Below the pieces are notes generated by a model. It was given only the letters and a program-made list of their open reading frames with translations. It did no database searches and was not told where the DNA came from. A stretch of 20,423 bases of DNA from JANMEX01 sp031423755 (GTDB lineage: Bacteria; Pseudomonadota; Alphaproteobacteria; Rhizobiales; Rhizobiaceae). How positions within the stretch are numbered: position 1 is the first letter of the stretch; each line of letters opens with the position of its first letter. The stretch is taken from NCBI GenBank assembly GCA_031423755.1, contig JANPGC010000312.1, positions 1 to 20,423 of the forward strand. The letters are read 5' to 3'. The position numbers and the translations under genes were made by a program. Of the stretch, positions 7,343 to 15,115 are shown in pieces.

Positions 7343-8197
7343 TCAAAGCCTCCAGATCCGTTTGGCGTTCGTAAACAAGAGAGCGGCTCTTTCCGATGCG
7401 GAGCAGCCCTCAATCAACGCATGCGTTGCGGCAACCCATGTAGAGAGCGACGAGCCCAGCGTCACCACCGGCCAGTCGCCGCCCCAAACGCAACGACCCC
7501 AGCCAAAGGCATTGATTGCATGCTCAACAAACGGTCGCAGATCATCCACGGTCCATGTCGCAGCATCGCCATAGGCGGACACTCCGGAGATCTTCACCGC
7601 TACATTCGTGCGTTTGGCAATCTCCGTGATGTGGCTGGCCCATGGCTCAAGCGCCTTGTCTTTGATGCCCGGCACGCCGCAATGATCGAGCACAAACTGG
7701 ACATCCGGCGCATGGTCAGCGAGCGCGATGGCAAGCGGGATTTGGTGCGGCAGGACACAGAGGTCGAACGGGAGGTGCGTGTTGGACAGGCGTTTGACAT
7801 TGTCGCGGAACAAAGACGTCGTTGACAACTCATCCGGCATGACATGCAGCACGCGTCGGAAGCCCTTGACCGCCTTGCGTTGAAGCGACCGATCCAACAT
7901 CGCTTGAAAATCAGCGCTCTCGGGGCGGCACGAAGATATCGCTCCGATTACCAGCCCGCCCGGGCGCGCCATGAATCCTTCGACCATCACGGTCTCTGCT
8001 TGAATGTCGGCATCCGCCACATCCACTTCCATGTGCAACGCTGCCGCAATTCCGCAACGCCTGGCCTCCAACTCGTAGGCCTCCAGTGGATAGTCGCGGC
8101 GCAACGGTTCGAAACCGGCAAGCCACGGATAAGTGAGCTTGTCCATGTCGATGACATGAAGATGCGTGTCGATAACGCCGGAAGTGTCGTTGGTCAT
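7343..8197 (-). CDS. Amidohydrolase family 2 (COG3618-type), probable sugar-lactone hydrolase
   Basis: This 284-residue TIM-barrel metal hydrolase is of the type that includes L-fuconolactonase, L-rhamnonolactonase and 4-sulfomuconolactonase. The start at 8197 is set by GGAGGAG a few bases upstream and by family alignment; the in-frame Met codons further upstream have no ribosome site and code an unrelated tail. The N-terminal metal motif is DTHLH (His12, His14). Further candidate active-site residues are His151 in LPHQ, His172 in DHCGVP and Asp241 in WGGDWPV. It has no signal peptide. Because the window encodes L-fuconate dehydratase and a mutarotase-family protein, I infer hydrolysis of L-fuconolactone or a close lactone to the sugar acid. 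First gene of the three-gene minus-strand unit. Confidence 0.85.
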   Translation of the reverse strand: MTNDTSGVIDTHLHVIDMDKLTYPWLAGFEPLRRDYPLEAYELEARRCGIAAALHMEVDVADADIQAETVMVEGFMARPGGLVIGAISSCRPESADFQAMLDRSLQRKAVKGFRRVLHVMPDELSTTSLFRDNVKRLSNTHLPFDLCVLPHQIPLAIALADHAPDVQFVLDHCGVPGIKDKALEPWASHITEIAKRTNVAVKISGVSAYGDAATWTVDDLRPFVEHAINAFGWGRCVWGGDWPVVTLGSSLSTWVAATHALIEGCSASERAALLFTNAKRIWRL

Positions 8198-8226
8198 GCT
8201 GCGCTCCTCCCGAACGCTCATGAATT

Positions 8227-8256
8227 TATATATGACCAACAACAATCATATGTAAA
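8227..8256 (-). promoter_or_regulatory. Candidate promoter of lactonase-MaoC-CoA transferase operon
   Basis: Reading the minus strand, TTTACA (complement of 8251-8256) and TATATA (complement of 8227-8232) are separated by 18 bases. They lie 30-60 bases upstream of the amidohydrolase start at 8197, in the most AT-rich stretch of this intergenic region. The candidate operator at 8253-8270 overlaps the -35. The inverted repeat ATATGA (8230-8235)/TCATAT (8246-8251) also falls within it. Inference from consensus only. Confidence 0.4.
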
Positions 8257-8270
8257 TAGTCAATCTATTC
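8253..8270 (-). promoter_or_regulatory. Candidate IclR operator, copy 1
   Basis: On the minus strand this reads GAATAGATTGACTATTTA. It matches the copy at 9240-9257 at 14 of 18 positions and the copy at 9207-9224 at 12 of 18; eleven positions are identical in all three (GAATAG..TG...AT..A). It lies in the 106-base gap between iclR and the lactonase gene, overlapping the candidate -35. Its internal symmetry (AATAG/CTATT) fits a dimeric regulator. Assignment to the adjacent IclR protein is inference. Confidence 0.5.
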
Positions 8271-8303
8271 AGCCGAGATCAATGTCTGCGAAATGAAAGA
8301 TGC

Positions 8304-9113
8304 TCAGGCTTGGGAAATCTCGAAAACGTCAGTCTCGCCGCCACGTCCGCCGACCATGGCAGAGATTCGCGCCGCCGTTTCCGCAACCATCTGAATGGTG
8401 GCTGGCATATCAGGTGCTTTGGGTCGGTTGATCGGTGCCATGTAGGGGCAAGTGAGGGCCGCCATCGCCTGTCCGTCCGCGCCAAGAATGGGCGCCGACA
8501 AATTATAGACACCGGATGTCTGTAACGATGGCATCACTTCGTAACCGCGGCTGCGGATCTGCTCAATCCGCTGCTCCAGATCTTCGGGGTGATCGGCGTC
8601 ATCGGGCTGGAACTCATGCTCGGCAATCATCAGCGCCCGTTCGCCTACCGGGCGAAACGCCAGAAGTATGTGTCCGGAACCGGTATTAAACAGGCTGATA
8701 CGCGCCCCCACACGGATGGAAATCCCCCAATATCCGGGCGAATCCACCTGTGCAATCACGGTCACGCCTGATTTGTCGTAGATCGCCAGATGGTTGGCCT
8801 GCATGGAACGGGCTGCCAGATCGCGCATCAGCGGAGCAGACAGCGCGACCAGCCGCCGGATTGGCGCGTGCAAATGCGCAAGGCCGAACAGCTTTAGCGT
8901 CAGCTCATACCGGTCGCCTTCCGAGCGCGAAACATAGCCGCGCCGCACCAGCCGATCGAGCATCCGGTAGAATTCGTTCGGCGTGCGTCCAAGCGACTTC
9001 GAAATTTCCGCCTGCGTCATGCCGCCTTCAATGCCAGCCAAAAGCTCCAGAATATCCAGGCCCTTGTCGAGCGCTGGTGCACGATAGCGGTCAATGTCTT
9101 CGGTCGCCGTCAT
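8304..9113 (-). CDS. IclR family transcriptional regulator
   Basis: This 269-residue regulator has an N-terminal winged helix-turn-helix at about 14-75 (ALDKGLDILELLA, MTQAEISKSLGRTPNEFYRMLDRLVRRGYV). An IclR effector-binding domain follows at about 90-255, with VALSAPLMRDLA, YWGISIRVG, FNTGSGHILLAF, IRSRGYEV, GVYNLSAPILGADG and a C-terminal helix. The start at 9113 is preceded by GGGGGGA at normal spacing. It is transcribed divergently from the sugar ABC/fucD operon and lies just upstream of the lactonase operon on the same strand. That position is ideal for controlling both, and three copies of one motif flank it. The ligand is probably a sugar acid or other pathway intermediate. Whether it represses or activates is unknown, but one motif copy covers the spacer and -10 of the + strand promoter, which fits repression. 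Confidence 0.9.
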   Translation of the reverse strand: MTATEDIDRYRAPALDKGLDILELLAGIEGGMTQAEISKSLGRTPNEFYRMLDRLVRRGYVSRSEGDRYELTLKLFGLAHLHAPIRRLVALSAPLMRDLAARSMQANHLAIYDKSGVTVIAQVDSPGYWGISIRVGARISLFNTGSGHILLAFRPVGERALMIAEHEFQPDDADHPEDLEQRIEQIRSRGYEVMPSLQTSGVYNLSAPILGADGQAMAALTCPYMAPINRPKAPDMPATIQMVAETAARISAMVGGRGGETDVFEISQA

Positions 9114-9195
9114 TTTTCAATCCCCCCGCCCTTATGCGGCTGCAATACCGACTTTCGCAAGTGTGGAATGTGCTCACAAACTTGTGCCATATCGC

Positions 9196-9224
9196 TTGAC
9201 GAAAATGAATAGTCTGTTTATCCA
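9196..9224 (+). promoter_or_regulatory. Candidate promoter of the sugar ABC/fucD operon
   Basis: TTGACG (9196-9201) and TATCCA (9219-9224) are separated by exactly 17 bases, about 75 bases upstream of the binding-protein start at 9300. The -35 matches 5 of 6 consensus bases and the -10 is weaker. It sits in the 186-base divergent region with iclR. The operator copy at 9207-9224 covers the spacer and -10. Confidence 0.5.
9207..9224 (+). promoter_or_regulatory. Candidate IclR operator, copy 2
   Basis: This reads GAATAGTCTGTTTATCCA on the + strand, sharing GAATAG, TG, TAT and the final A with copy 1. It has the same orientation relative to the downstream operon as copy 1 has to the lactonase operon. 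It overlaps the spacer and -10 of the candidate promoter. Its centre is 33 bases from that of copy 3, about three helical turns, so both could be bound on one face of the DNA. Confidence 0.45.
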
Positions 9225-9239
9225 TAAATAGGACACTCA

Positions 9240-9257
9240 TCAATGGGCAGTCTATTC
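9240..9257 (-). promoter_or_regulatory. Candidate IclR operator, copy 3
   Basis: The minus strand reads GAATAGACTGCCCATTGA, with 14 of 18 positions identical to copy 1. It is inverted relative to copy 2 and would lie in the 5' leader of the sugar ABC operon, just downstream of the candidate promoter. That is a common roadblock or cooperative-binding position. Confidence 0.45.
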
Positions 9258-9299
9258 CGGCTGAAATGGGAGAAGCCGGGTCATTCCAGGGAGGAATTC

Positions 9300-10619
9300 A
9301 TGAAGACGACATTCAGCGCCGTCTCGCTCGCCGTATTGGCGCTCGGTCTTGGCGCATCCGCAGCCTTTGCAATTGATCTGCCCGGCAAGTTCGATGGCGT
9401 GACCATTGATGCCAAGCTGATCGGCGGCCAGCAGTATGAGCCGCTTTACGCCCGCATCGCCGAATGGGAGAAGGCCACCGGTGCCAAGGTCAACATCGTC
9501 TCCAAGAAGAACCACTTTGAACTCGACAAGGAGTTCAAGTCCGACATCGCCTCAGGCAACATCAACTTCTGTGTCGGCTCAAACCATTCGTCCTTCGCTC
9601 CGCAATATCCGGACCTGTACACAGACCTGACACCGCTCATTCCGGCTGAAGAAATCGCCCAATATGTTCCAGCCAACATCTCAGCCTCGACTGTCGCAGG
9701 CAAACTGACCATGCTGCCGCGCGCGCAGTTCGACGTGTCAGCAATGTACTACCAGAAGAGCCTTTACACTGATGACGCCAAGAAGGCCGAGTTCAAGACC
9801 AAGTATGGCTATGATCTTGCCCCGCCAGACACGTGGGCGCAGGTGACAGATCAGGCAATCTTCTTTGCCAATCCGCCCAACTTCTACGGCACACAGTTTG
9901 CCGGCAAGGAAGAGGCCATCAACGGCCGCTTCTATGAAATGGTTGTCGCCGAAGGCGGCGCTTACCTCGACGAAAAGGGCGCTCCGGCGTTCAACTCGGA
10001 AGCAGGCGTGCGTGCGCTCGACTGGTTCGTCAACATGTACAAGGCGAAAGCCGTTCCGGCTGGCACAACAAACTATCTGTGGGACGATCTTGGCCAAGGT
10101 TTCGCCTCCGGCACGGTCGCGCTCAATCTGGATTGGCCGGGCTGGGCAGGGTTCTTCAATGATCCGAAGTCCTCAAAGGTTGCTGGCAATGTTGGCGTTA
10201 TCGTTCAGCCGGCAGGTTCGTCTGGCAAGCGCACCGGCTGGTCCGGGCACCATGGCTTCTCGGTCACGGAAGCCTGCGCCCACAAGGACGCTGCGGCATC
10301 GCTCGTCTGGTGGCTGACCAATGAAGACAGCCAGAAGCTCGAAGCTGCCGCAGGTCCATTGCCGACCCGCACTGCCGTGTGGGCTTGGGATATCGAACAG
10401 GCCGCCAGCGATCCTTACAAGAAGGAAGTGCTGACCGCGTTCCAGGAAGCCTCCAAGCACGCATTTGCCGTGCCGCCGATCGCCGAATGGATCGAAATCT
10501 CCAACGTGGTCTATCCTGAGCTTCAGGCCGCCATTCTGGGCGACAAGACGTCGAAGGAAGCACTGGATACCGCCGCTGAAAAGGCGACGCAGATCCTCAA
10601 GGACGCTGGCAAGCTGTAG
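9300..10619 (+). CDS. Sugar ABC transporter, extracellular solute-binding protein (family 1, CUT1)
   Basis: This 439-residue periplasmic sugar-binding protein has a start at 9300 following AGGGAGG. It begins with a typical signal peptide, MKTTFSAVSLAVLALGLGAS then AAFA, with cleavage near residue 24 (AFA|IDL). An in-frame ATG at 9243 would bury the signal and lacks a ribosome site. The size and motifs fit SBP_bac_1: YARIAEWEKATGAKVNI near the mature N-terminus, GKLTMLPRAQFDVSAMYYQKSLY, a central PPDTWAQVTDQA, ASGTVALNLDWPGWAGFF, GHHGFSVTEACAHKDAAASLVWWL and PLPTRTAVW. It heads an operon with two permeases, an ATPase and sugar-acid enzymes, so L-fucose, a fucoside or a related sugar or sugar acid is the inferred cargo. 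A hairpin follows the gene. Confidence 0.9.
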   Translation: MKTTFSAVSLAVLALGLGASAAFAIDLPGKFDGVTIDAKLIGGQQYEPLYARIAEWEKATGAKVNIVSKKNHFELDKEFKSDIASGNINFCVGSNHSSFAPQYPDLYTDLTPLIPAEEIAQYVPANISASTVAGKLTMLPRAQFDVSAMYYQKSLYTDDAKKAEFKTKYGYDLAPPDTWAQVTDQAIFFANPPNFYGTQFAGKEEAINGRFYEMVVAEGGAYLDEKGAPAFNSEAGVRALDWFVNMYKAKAVPAGTTNYLWDDLGQGFASGTVALNLDWPGWAGFFNDPKSSKVAGNVGVIVQPAGSSGKRTGWSGHHGFSVTEACAHKDAAASLVWWLTNEDSQKLEAAAGPLPTRTAVWAWDIEQAASDPYKKEVLTAFQEASKHAFAVPPIAEWIEISNVVYPELQAAILGDKTSKEALDTAAEKATQILKDAGKL

Positions 10620-10652
10620 TTCTCTGGAGCCGTTGACCAGTCATCAGGCAAA

Positions 10653-10676
10653 GGCAAAGGGCTCCGGCCCTTTGCC
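10653..10676 (+). terminator. 10-bp hairpin after the binding-protein gene
   Basis: GGCAAAGGGC (10653-10662) and GCCCTTTGCC (10667-10676) form a perfect 10-bp stem with the 4-base loop TCCG, 34 bases after the stop of the binding-protein gene. The following ATTCATTTTCACTTT is T-rich but not a clean T-tract. It probably acts as a partial terminator or 3'-end stabiliser that raises binding-protein levels over the permeases. I see no gene in the rest of 10620-10773. Confidence 0.6.
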
Positions 10677-10773
10677 ATTCATTTTCACTTTCGCGGTCGA
10701 CCTCATCCGCCTCCTTTGCGCGGATCGGGAAGCCTGTATGCTCTCGATCCAGAAACGGACCGGCCAACCTTAG

Positions 10774-11670
10774 ATGAAACACCTCCGCCTCAGCACCCCG
10801 ACCATGTTGTTGCTTCCGGCGTTTGTCGTTCTTGCGGCTGTGGTCGTCTTGCCGCTCCTGCTTTCACTTTGGTCATCCTTCACGCCGTTCAAGCTGACCA
10901 GGCCGGACACGCTTTACGTCTTCATCGGCATTCGCAATTATGTCACCGCCATGTCCGATCCGATCTTCTGGACCGCATTCGGACGCACGGTGCTCCTCCT
11001 CACCATCGCGCTCAATTTGGAAATGGCGCTCGGCCTTGGTCTTGCCATGATGGTTGAAAAGGCCACCCGCGGCCAGCGGCTGCTGCGCACGATGATGATG
11101 TTTCCAATGATGTTCTCGCCCATCCTTGTGGGCTTCCAGTTCAAGTTCCTGTTCAATGACAACGTTGGTCTGGTAAACAACGCACTGCAGTCACTCGGTC
11201 TCACAGATCAGGCGATCCCCTGGCTTATTGATGGCAATCTGGCGCTGTTCTCCATCATCGTGGCAGAGGTCTGGTCGTCCACATCCGTGTTCGCCATTCT
11301 CATTCTCGCAGGCCTTATGGCCATGCCGAAGGAGCCGTTGGAGGCCGCAAAGGTTGACGGCTGCACACCGTGGCAGAGCTTCCGGTATGTGACGCTTCCG
11401 TTCGTCATGCCTTTCGCATACATCGCCATGACAATCCGTTCACTCGACGTCGCGCGCGCCTATGACATCGTGAAAATCATGACCGACGGTGGCCCCGCGC
11501 GGCGCACGGAATTGCTCTGGACCTTGATCGGCCGCACGGCCTACTCCGACGCCAAGATGGGTTTCGCCAACGCCATGGCCTATGTCTCCATCTTGCTGTC
11601 GATCTTCTTCACCTTCTATTTCTACCGCAAGCTCGCCTCGGCGCGGGCGCAGATTGCGGCGGAGTGGTGA
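10774..11670 (+). CDS. Sugar ABC transporter permease 1 (CUT1, MalF-like)
   Basis: This 298-residue inner-membrane permease has a long first hydrophobic helix (about 10-33), several further helices, and the cytoplasmic EAA loop near the middle of the C-terminal half (MPKEPLEAAKVDGCTPWQSFRYVTLP). That loop docks onto the ATPase in binding-protein-dependent permeases. Conserved family phrases include RNYVTAMSDPIFW and DIVKIMTDGGPARRTELL. The ribosome site before 10774 is weak, but no better in-frame start exists and the N-terminus looks normal for the family. The stop overlaps possible GTG codons of the next gene. Confidence 0.88.
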   Translation: MKHLRLSTPTMLLLPAFVVLAAVVVLPLLLSLWSSFTPFKLTRPDTLYVFIGIRNYVTAMSDPIFWTAFGRTVLLLTIALNLEMALGLGLAMMVEKATRGQRLLRTMMMFPMMFSPILVGFQFKFLFNDNVGLVNNALQSLGLTDQAIPWLIDGNLALFSIIVAEVWSSTSVFAILILAGLMAMPKEPLEAAKVDGCTPWQSFRYVTLPFVMPFAYIAMTIRSLDVARAYDIVKIMTDGGPARRTELLWTLIGRTAYSDAKMGFANAMAYVSILLSIFFTFYFYRKLASARAQIAAEW

Positions 11671-11672
11671 TC

Positions 11673-12539
11673 ATGGCGTCCAACCAGCAACACCGCATCC
11701 GCCGCCGTCTCCTGTCACTCGCCCATTTCATTGGCCTTGCCATTGCGATGATCATCATCCTGTTGCCCGGCTTCTGGATTGTTCTGAGTTCGCTGCGCCC
11801 GACAGTTGAAATCATGGCAAAGCCGGCCATCTGGATTCCGCAGGATTTGTCGCTGGACGCCTATGTCGCCATGTTCGGCAAAGTCGGGCAGGGCGGCATT
11901 CCAGTCTGGTCTTACTTCCGCAATTCACTGGTCATATCGGTGACCTCGACGGCCATCGCCATCGCCATCGGCATGGCGGGCGGCTACGCTTTCGCCCGCT
12001 TCCGCTTCAAGGGTAAATCAGGCCTGTTCCTCGGTTTCATGCTGACCCGCACTGTGCCGGGTATCGCCCTGTCGCTGCCGCTGTTCATCATATTCGCCCG
12101 TGTCGGCATCATCGACACGCATTTTGGTCTCATCCTTGCCTATGTCGCACTCAATGTGCCCTTCACGATCTGGCTGATCGACGGCTTCTTCCGTCAGGTG
12201 CCAAAAGATCTGGCGGAGGCGGCGCAGATCGACGGCTGCACTCGCTGGCAGGCGTTCTGGCAGGTCGAGTTCCCGCTCGCCGGTCCCGGCATTGCCTCCG
12301 CCGGCATCTTCGCCTTTCTCACCGCATGGAACGAATTTGCACTCGCCTCGCAACTCACCCGTTCAGTCAATTCAAAGACGCTCCCGGTCGGACTTCTCGA
12401 CTACACATCGGAATTCACCATCGACTGGCGCGGCATGTGCGCGCTTGCAGTCGTGATGATTGTTCCGGCCCTTACACTCACTTTCCTTGTGCAAAAACAT
12501 CTCGTGTCCGGCTTGACGTCCGGCGCCGTCAAAGGCTGA
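11673..12539 (+). CDS. Sugar ABC transporter permease 2 (CUT1, MalG-like)
   Basis: This 288-residue inner-membrane permease is the partner of the preceding gene product. I chose ATG 11673 because GGAG at 11661-11664 lies 8 bases upstream; GTG codons at 11664 and 11667 are in frame and possible. A hydrophobic N-terminal helix (about 15-40) is followed by the typical LRPTVEIMAKPAIWIP. Next come the EAA loop VPKDLAEAAQIDGCTRWQAFWQVEFPLAGPG and then FLTAWNEFALASQLT, a hallmark of MalG-type subunits. The order binding protein, MalF-like, MalG-like, ATPase is the usual CUT1 arrangement. Confidence 0.9.
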   Translation: MASNQQHRIRRRLLSLAHFIGLAIAMIIILLPGFWIVLSSLRPTVEIMAKPAIWIPQDLSLDAYVAMFGKVGQGGIPVWSYFRNSLVISVTSTAIAIAIGMAGGYAFARFRFKGKSGLFLGFMLTRTVPGIALSLPLFIIFARVGIIDTHFGLILAYVALNVPFTIWLIDGFFRQVPKDLAEAAQIDGCTRWQAFWQVEFPLAGPGIASAGIFAFLTAWNEFALASQLTRSVNSKTLPVGLLDYTSEFTIDWRGMCALAVVMIVPALTLTFLVQKHLVSGLTSGAVKG

Positions 12540-12543
12540 CCTC

Positions 12544-13650
12544 ATGGCAACCGTATCGCTCAAAAAACTGGTCAAGAAATACGGGGAACTCGAAGTCGTC
12601 CACGGCATTGATCTTGAAATCGCGGACCGCGAATTTGTTGCGCTGGTCGGCCCCTCCGGCTGCGGAAAATCCACCACACTGCGCATGATCGCCGGTCTCG
12701 AAGATGTCTCCGGTGGCACGATCCTGATCGGCGGCAGGGAAGTCAACGAATTGCCGCCGCGCGAGCGCAACATCTCGATGGTTTTCCAGTCCTACGCGCT
12801 CTATCCGCATATGACGGTGCGCGAGAACATGGGCTTTTCGCTGAAAATCGCCAAGCGCCCGCAGGACGAGATCGACCAGCGCGTCAATGAGGCGGCGCAG
12901 ATACTTTCGCTCAACGAGTTGATGGACCGCCGCCCCAGCCAACTCTCAGGCGGCCAACGCCAGCGCGTCGCCATGGGTCGCGCCATCGTGCGCCATCCGG
13001 AAGTGTTCCTGTTCGACGAACCGCTGTCGAACCTTGATGCGAAACTGCGCTCGCAAATGCGCACGGAAATCAAGAAGCTGCACGCCAAAGTGCAGGCCAC
13101 TGTCGTTTATGTGACGCATGATCAGGTTGAAGCCATGACGCTCGCTGATCGCATCGTCATCATGCGCGATGGTTATGTCGAGCAGGTCGGCACTCCCGAT
13201 CAGGTGTTCAAGCATCCGGCCACCCGCTTTGTCGCAGGCTTCATCGGCTCCCCGCCCATGAACCTTTTCGAAGCCACGATTGACAGTGGCAATGTGGTGT
13301 TTGCCAACGGCGATGCCATTCCGCTGCCAGCACGTTTCAAGGCGAATGTTTCAACCGGCAAGAAGGTCACGTTCGGCCTTCGCCCGGACGACCTGTTCCC
13401 CACTGGCCACGGCATCGGCTCCGGCACGACGGACGACGTGTTCAAGCGTGATCTGAACGTTACAATCACCGAGCCGCTCGGCAATGAAACGCTAGTGTTC
13501 TTCGATTTCGCCGGTCGCGATTGGGTGTCGCGCATGCTCAATCCGCGCTCGCTCGCTGCAGGCGAAAGTCTCGGTGTCACCTTTGATCTCAGCCAGGCTC
13601 ACCTTTTCGACGCTACCACCGGCGTGTCGCTTTCGGACAGAAAGGCCTGA
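12544..13650 (+). CDS. Sugar ABC transporter ATP-binding protein (MalK/UgpC type)
   Basis: This 368-residue cytoplasmic ATPase is shared by the two CUT1 permeases. Walker A is GPSGCGKST (36-44), the Q-loop is MVFQSYALYPHMTV, the signature is LSGGQRQRVAMGRAI, Walker B is VFLFDEPLSNLD and the switch His is in VTHDQVEAMTLADR. A C-terminal TOBE/regulatory region follows FVAGFIGSPPMNLF, with the family phrase GLRPDDL. Length and layout match MalK/UgpC (about 360-370). The gene starts 4 bases after the second permease stop and ends 3 bases before the enolase-family gene, so transport and catabolism are one operon. Confidence 0.93.
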   Translation: MATVSLKKLVKKYGELEVVHGIDLEIADREFVALVGPSGCGKSTTLRMIAGLEDVSGGTILIGGREVNELPPRERNISMVFQSYALYPHMTVRENMGFSLKIAKRPQDEIDQRVNEAAQILSLNELMDRRPSQLSGGQRQRVAMGRAIVRHPEVFLFDEPLSNLDAKLRSQMRTEIKKLHAKVQATVVYVTHDQVEAMTLADRIVIMRDGYVEQVGTPDQVFKHPATRFVAGFIGSPPMNLFEATIDSGNVVFANGDAIPLPARFKANVSTGKKVTFGLRPDDLFPTGHGIGSGTTDDVFKRDLNVTITEPLGNETLVFFDFAGRDWVSRMLNPRSLAAGESLGVTFDLSQAHLFDATTGVSLSDRKA

Positions 13651-13653
13651 GCC

Positions 13654-14769
13654 ATGGCACGCATTGAAAAAGTGGACCTGCGCATGGTCGATCTTCCGCC
13701 AAAGGTAAAGCGGACAGACGCCATCCAGAGTTTCGTTTCTCAGGAAACGCCAATAGTCACCATCACAGATTCAGATGGCGCAGTCGGCACCGGCTACTCC
13801 TACACCATAGGCACCGGCGGCTCTTCCGTGATGCGGCTCTTGTCTGACCATCTCGCCCCGCGCCTTATCGGGCAAGATGCCGACCGCATCGAGGCCATCT
13901 GGCGCGATCTGGAATACCATACTCACGCCACCACCATCGGCGCGATCACCTCGATTGCCCTTGCCGCCATTGATACCGCACTCTGGGATTTGCAATGCAA
14001 GAAACAGGGCCTGCCGCTGTGGGTTACCGCTGGCGGCGCGTCCGACCGCCGCCCGCTCTACACCACCGAAGGCGGCTGGCTGCACATCGAGACTGAGGCG
14101 CTGGTCGAGGATGCGTTGCAGGCCAAGGCCAAAGGCTTTCGTGGTTCCAAGATCAAGATCGGTCGTCCGCACGTCTCCGAAGATGTCGCCCGCCTGTCTG
14201 CCGTCCGAAAAGCAGTCGGTGACGGCTTCGAAATCATGACCGACTGCAATCAGGGTTTCCTCGTCGATGAAGCCATTCGCCGCGCGGACCGGCTGCGCGA
14301 CCTTGATCTGGCGTGGATCGAAGAGCCGCTGCCTGCCGATGATCTGGACGGACACATCCGCCTCTCCCGCTCGACATCAACACCGATTGCCGTGGGTGAG
14401 AGCCTCTATTCCCTCCGCCATTTCCGCGAATACATGCAAAAAGGCGCCTGCAACATCGTTCAGGTCGATGCAGGCCGGATTGGCGGCATTACGCCATGGC
14501 TGAAGGTCGCCCATGCCGCCGAAGCGTTCGACATGCCGGTCTGCCCGCATTTCCTGATGGAACTGCACGTAAGCCTCGCCTGCGCCGTGCCGAACGGTAA
14601 GTATGTCGAATACATACCGCAGCTCGACGACATCACGACGTCAGGCATGACCGTCGAGAACGGCATGGCCGTCGCGCCATCCGAGCCCGGCATCGGCATT
14701 GCCTGGGACTGGGACATTGTCAAAGCCCGCTCGGTCGCCGAATTCACCCGAACCATCACGTCAGTTTGA
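13654..14769 (+). CDS. Enolase superfamily (mandelate racemase subgroup) sugar-acid dehydratase, substrate unassigned
   Basis: This 371-residue TIM-barrel enzyme should abstract a proton alpha to a carboxylate. It has an N-terminal capping domain (about 1-125) and a barrel with the mandelate-racemase-subgroup catalytic set. That set is K166-I-K168 (second-strand KxK), Mg2+ ligands Asp197 (TDCN), Glu223 (WIEEP) and Glu249 (VGES), and the Asp272 (VDAG)/His299 (CPHF) dyad. This pattern is typical of acid-sugar dehydratases such as talarate/galactarate dehydratase. It is clearly different from FucD, the second enolase-family gene here. It follows the ATPase by 3 bases and precedes the mutarotase. 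It could act on a second sugar acid such as a fuconate epimer or a galactonate- or rhamnonate-like acid, or be an epimerase. The exact substrate cannot be read from the sequence. Confidence 0.85.
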   Translation: MARIEKVDLRMVDLPPKVKRTDAIQSFVSQETPIVTITDSDGAVGTGYSYTIGTGGSSVMRLLSDHLAPRLIGQDADRIEAIWRDLEYHTHATTIGAITSIALAAIDTALWDLQCKKQGLPLWVTAGGASDRRPLYTTEGGWLHIETEALVEDALQAKAKGFRGSKIKIGRPHVSEDVARLSAVRKAVGDGFEIMTDCNQGFLVDEAIRRADRLRDLDLAWIEEPLPADDLDGHIRLSRSTSTPIAVGESLYSLRHFREYMQKGACNIVQVDAGRIGGITPWLKVAHAAEAFDMPVCPHFLMELHVSLACAVPNGKYVEYIPQLDDITTSGMTVENGMAVAPSEPGIGIAWDWDIVKARSVAEFTRTITSV

Positions 14770-14779
14770 GGAGGGCCAA

Positions 14780-15115
14780 ATGCAAGGGCAGCGCATGGGC
14801 ATGGTGATCGGGCTTCAGCCGGACAAGATCGCCGAATACAAACGGCTGCATGCCGCGGTCTGGCCGGAAATCCTCGCCCTCATCTCACAGTGCAACATCA
14901 CCAACTATTCGATTTTTCTCAAAGAACCGGAGAATCTTCTATTCGGTTATTGGGAGTATATGGGTACAGACTTTGCCGCCGACATGGCAAAGATGGTAGC
15001 AAGCCCGCAGAACGCCGAATGGTGGTCGGTCTGCATGCCCTGCCAGAAGCCGTTTGAAACCCGCAAGGAAGGCGAGTGGTGGGCCATGATGGAGGAGGTT
15101 TTCCATCTTGACTGA
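14780..15115 (+). CDS. L-rhamnose/L-fucose mutarotase family protein (RhaM-like, DUF718)
   Basis: This 111-residue cytoplasmic protein of the RhaM family (E. coli RhaM 104 aa) interconverts alpha and beta anomers of 6-deoxy-L-hexoses. The start at 14780 has the strong ribosome site GAGGAGGG. Candidate catalytic residues typical of the family are Tyr20, His24 (RLHAAVWPE) and the later Trp pair at 81-82. The C-terminus EEVFHLD is a family hallmark. With FucD downstream, L-fucose is the more likely substrate than L-rhamnose. It supplies the anomer used by the sugar dehydrogenase. It overlaps the next gene by 8 bases. Confidence 0.88.
   Translation: MQGQRMGMVIGLQPDKIAEYKRLHAAVWPEILALISQCNITNYSIFLKEPENLLFGYWEYMGTDFAADMAKMVASPQNAEWWSVCMPCQKPFETRKEGEWWAMMEEVFHLD

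Noticed and set aside
9158..9184. Imperfect inverted repeat CAAGTGTG ... CACAAACTTG upstream of the candidate -35 at 9196
   Set aside because: The arms need a 2-base bulge, and there is no second copy elsewhere. The GAATAG-type motif is a stronger operator candidate.
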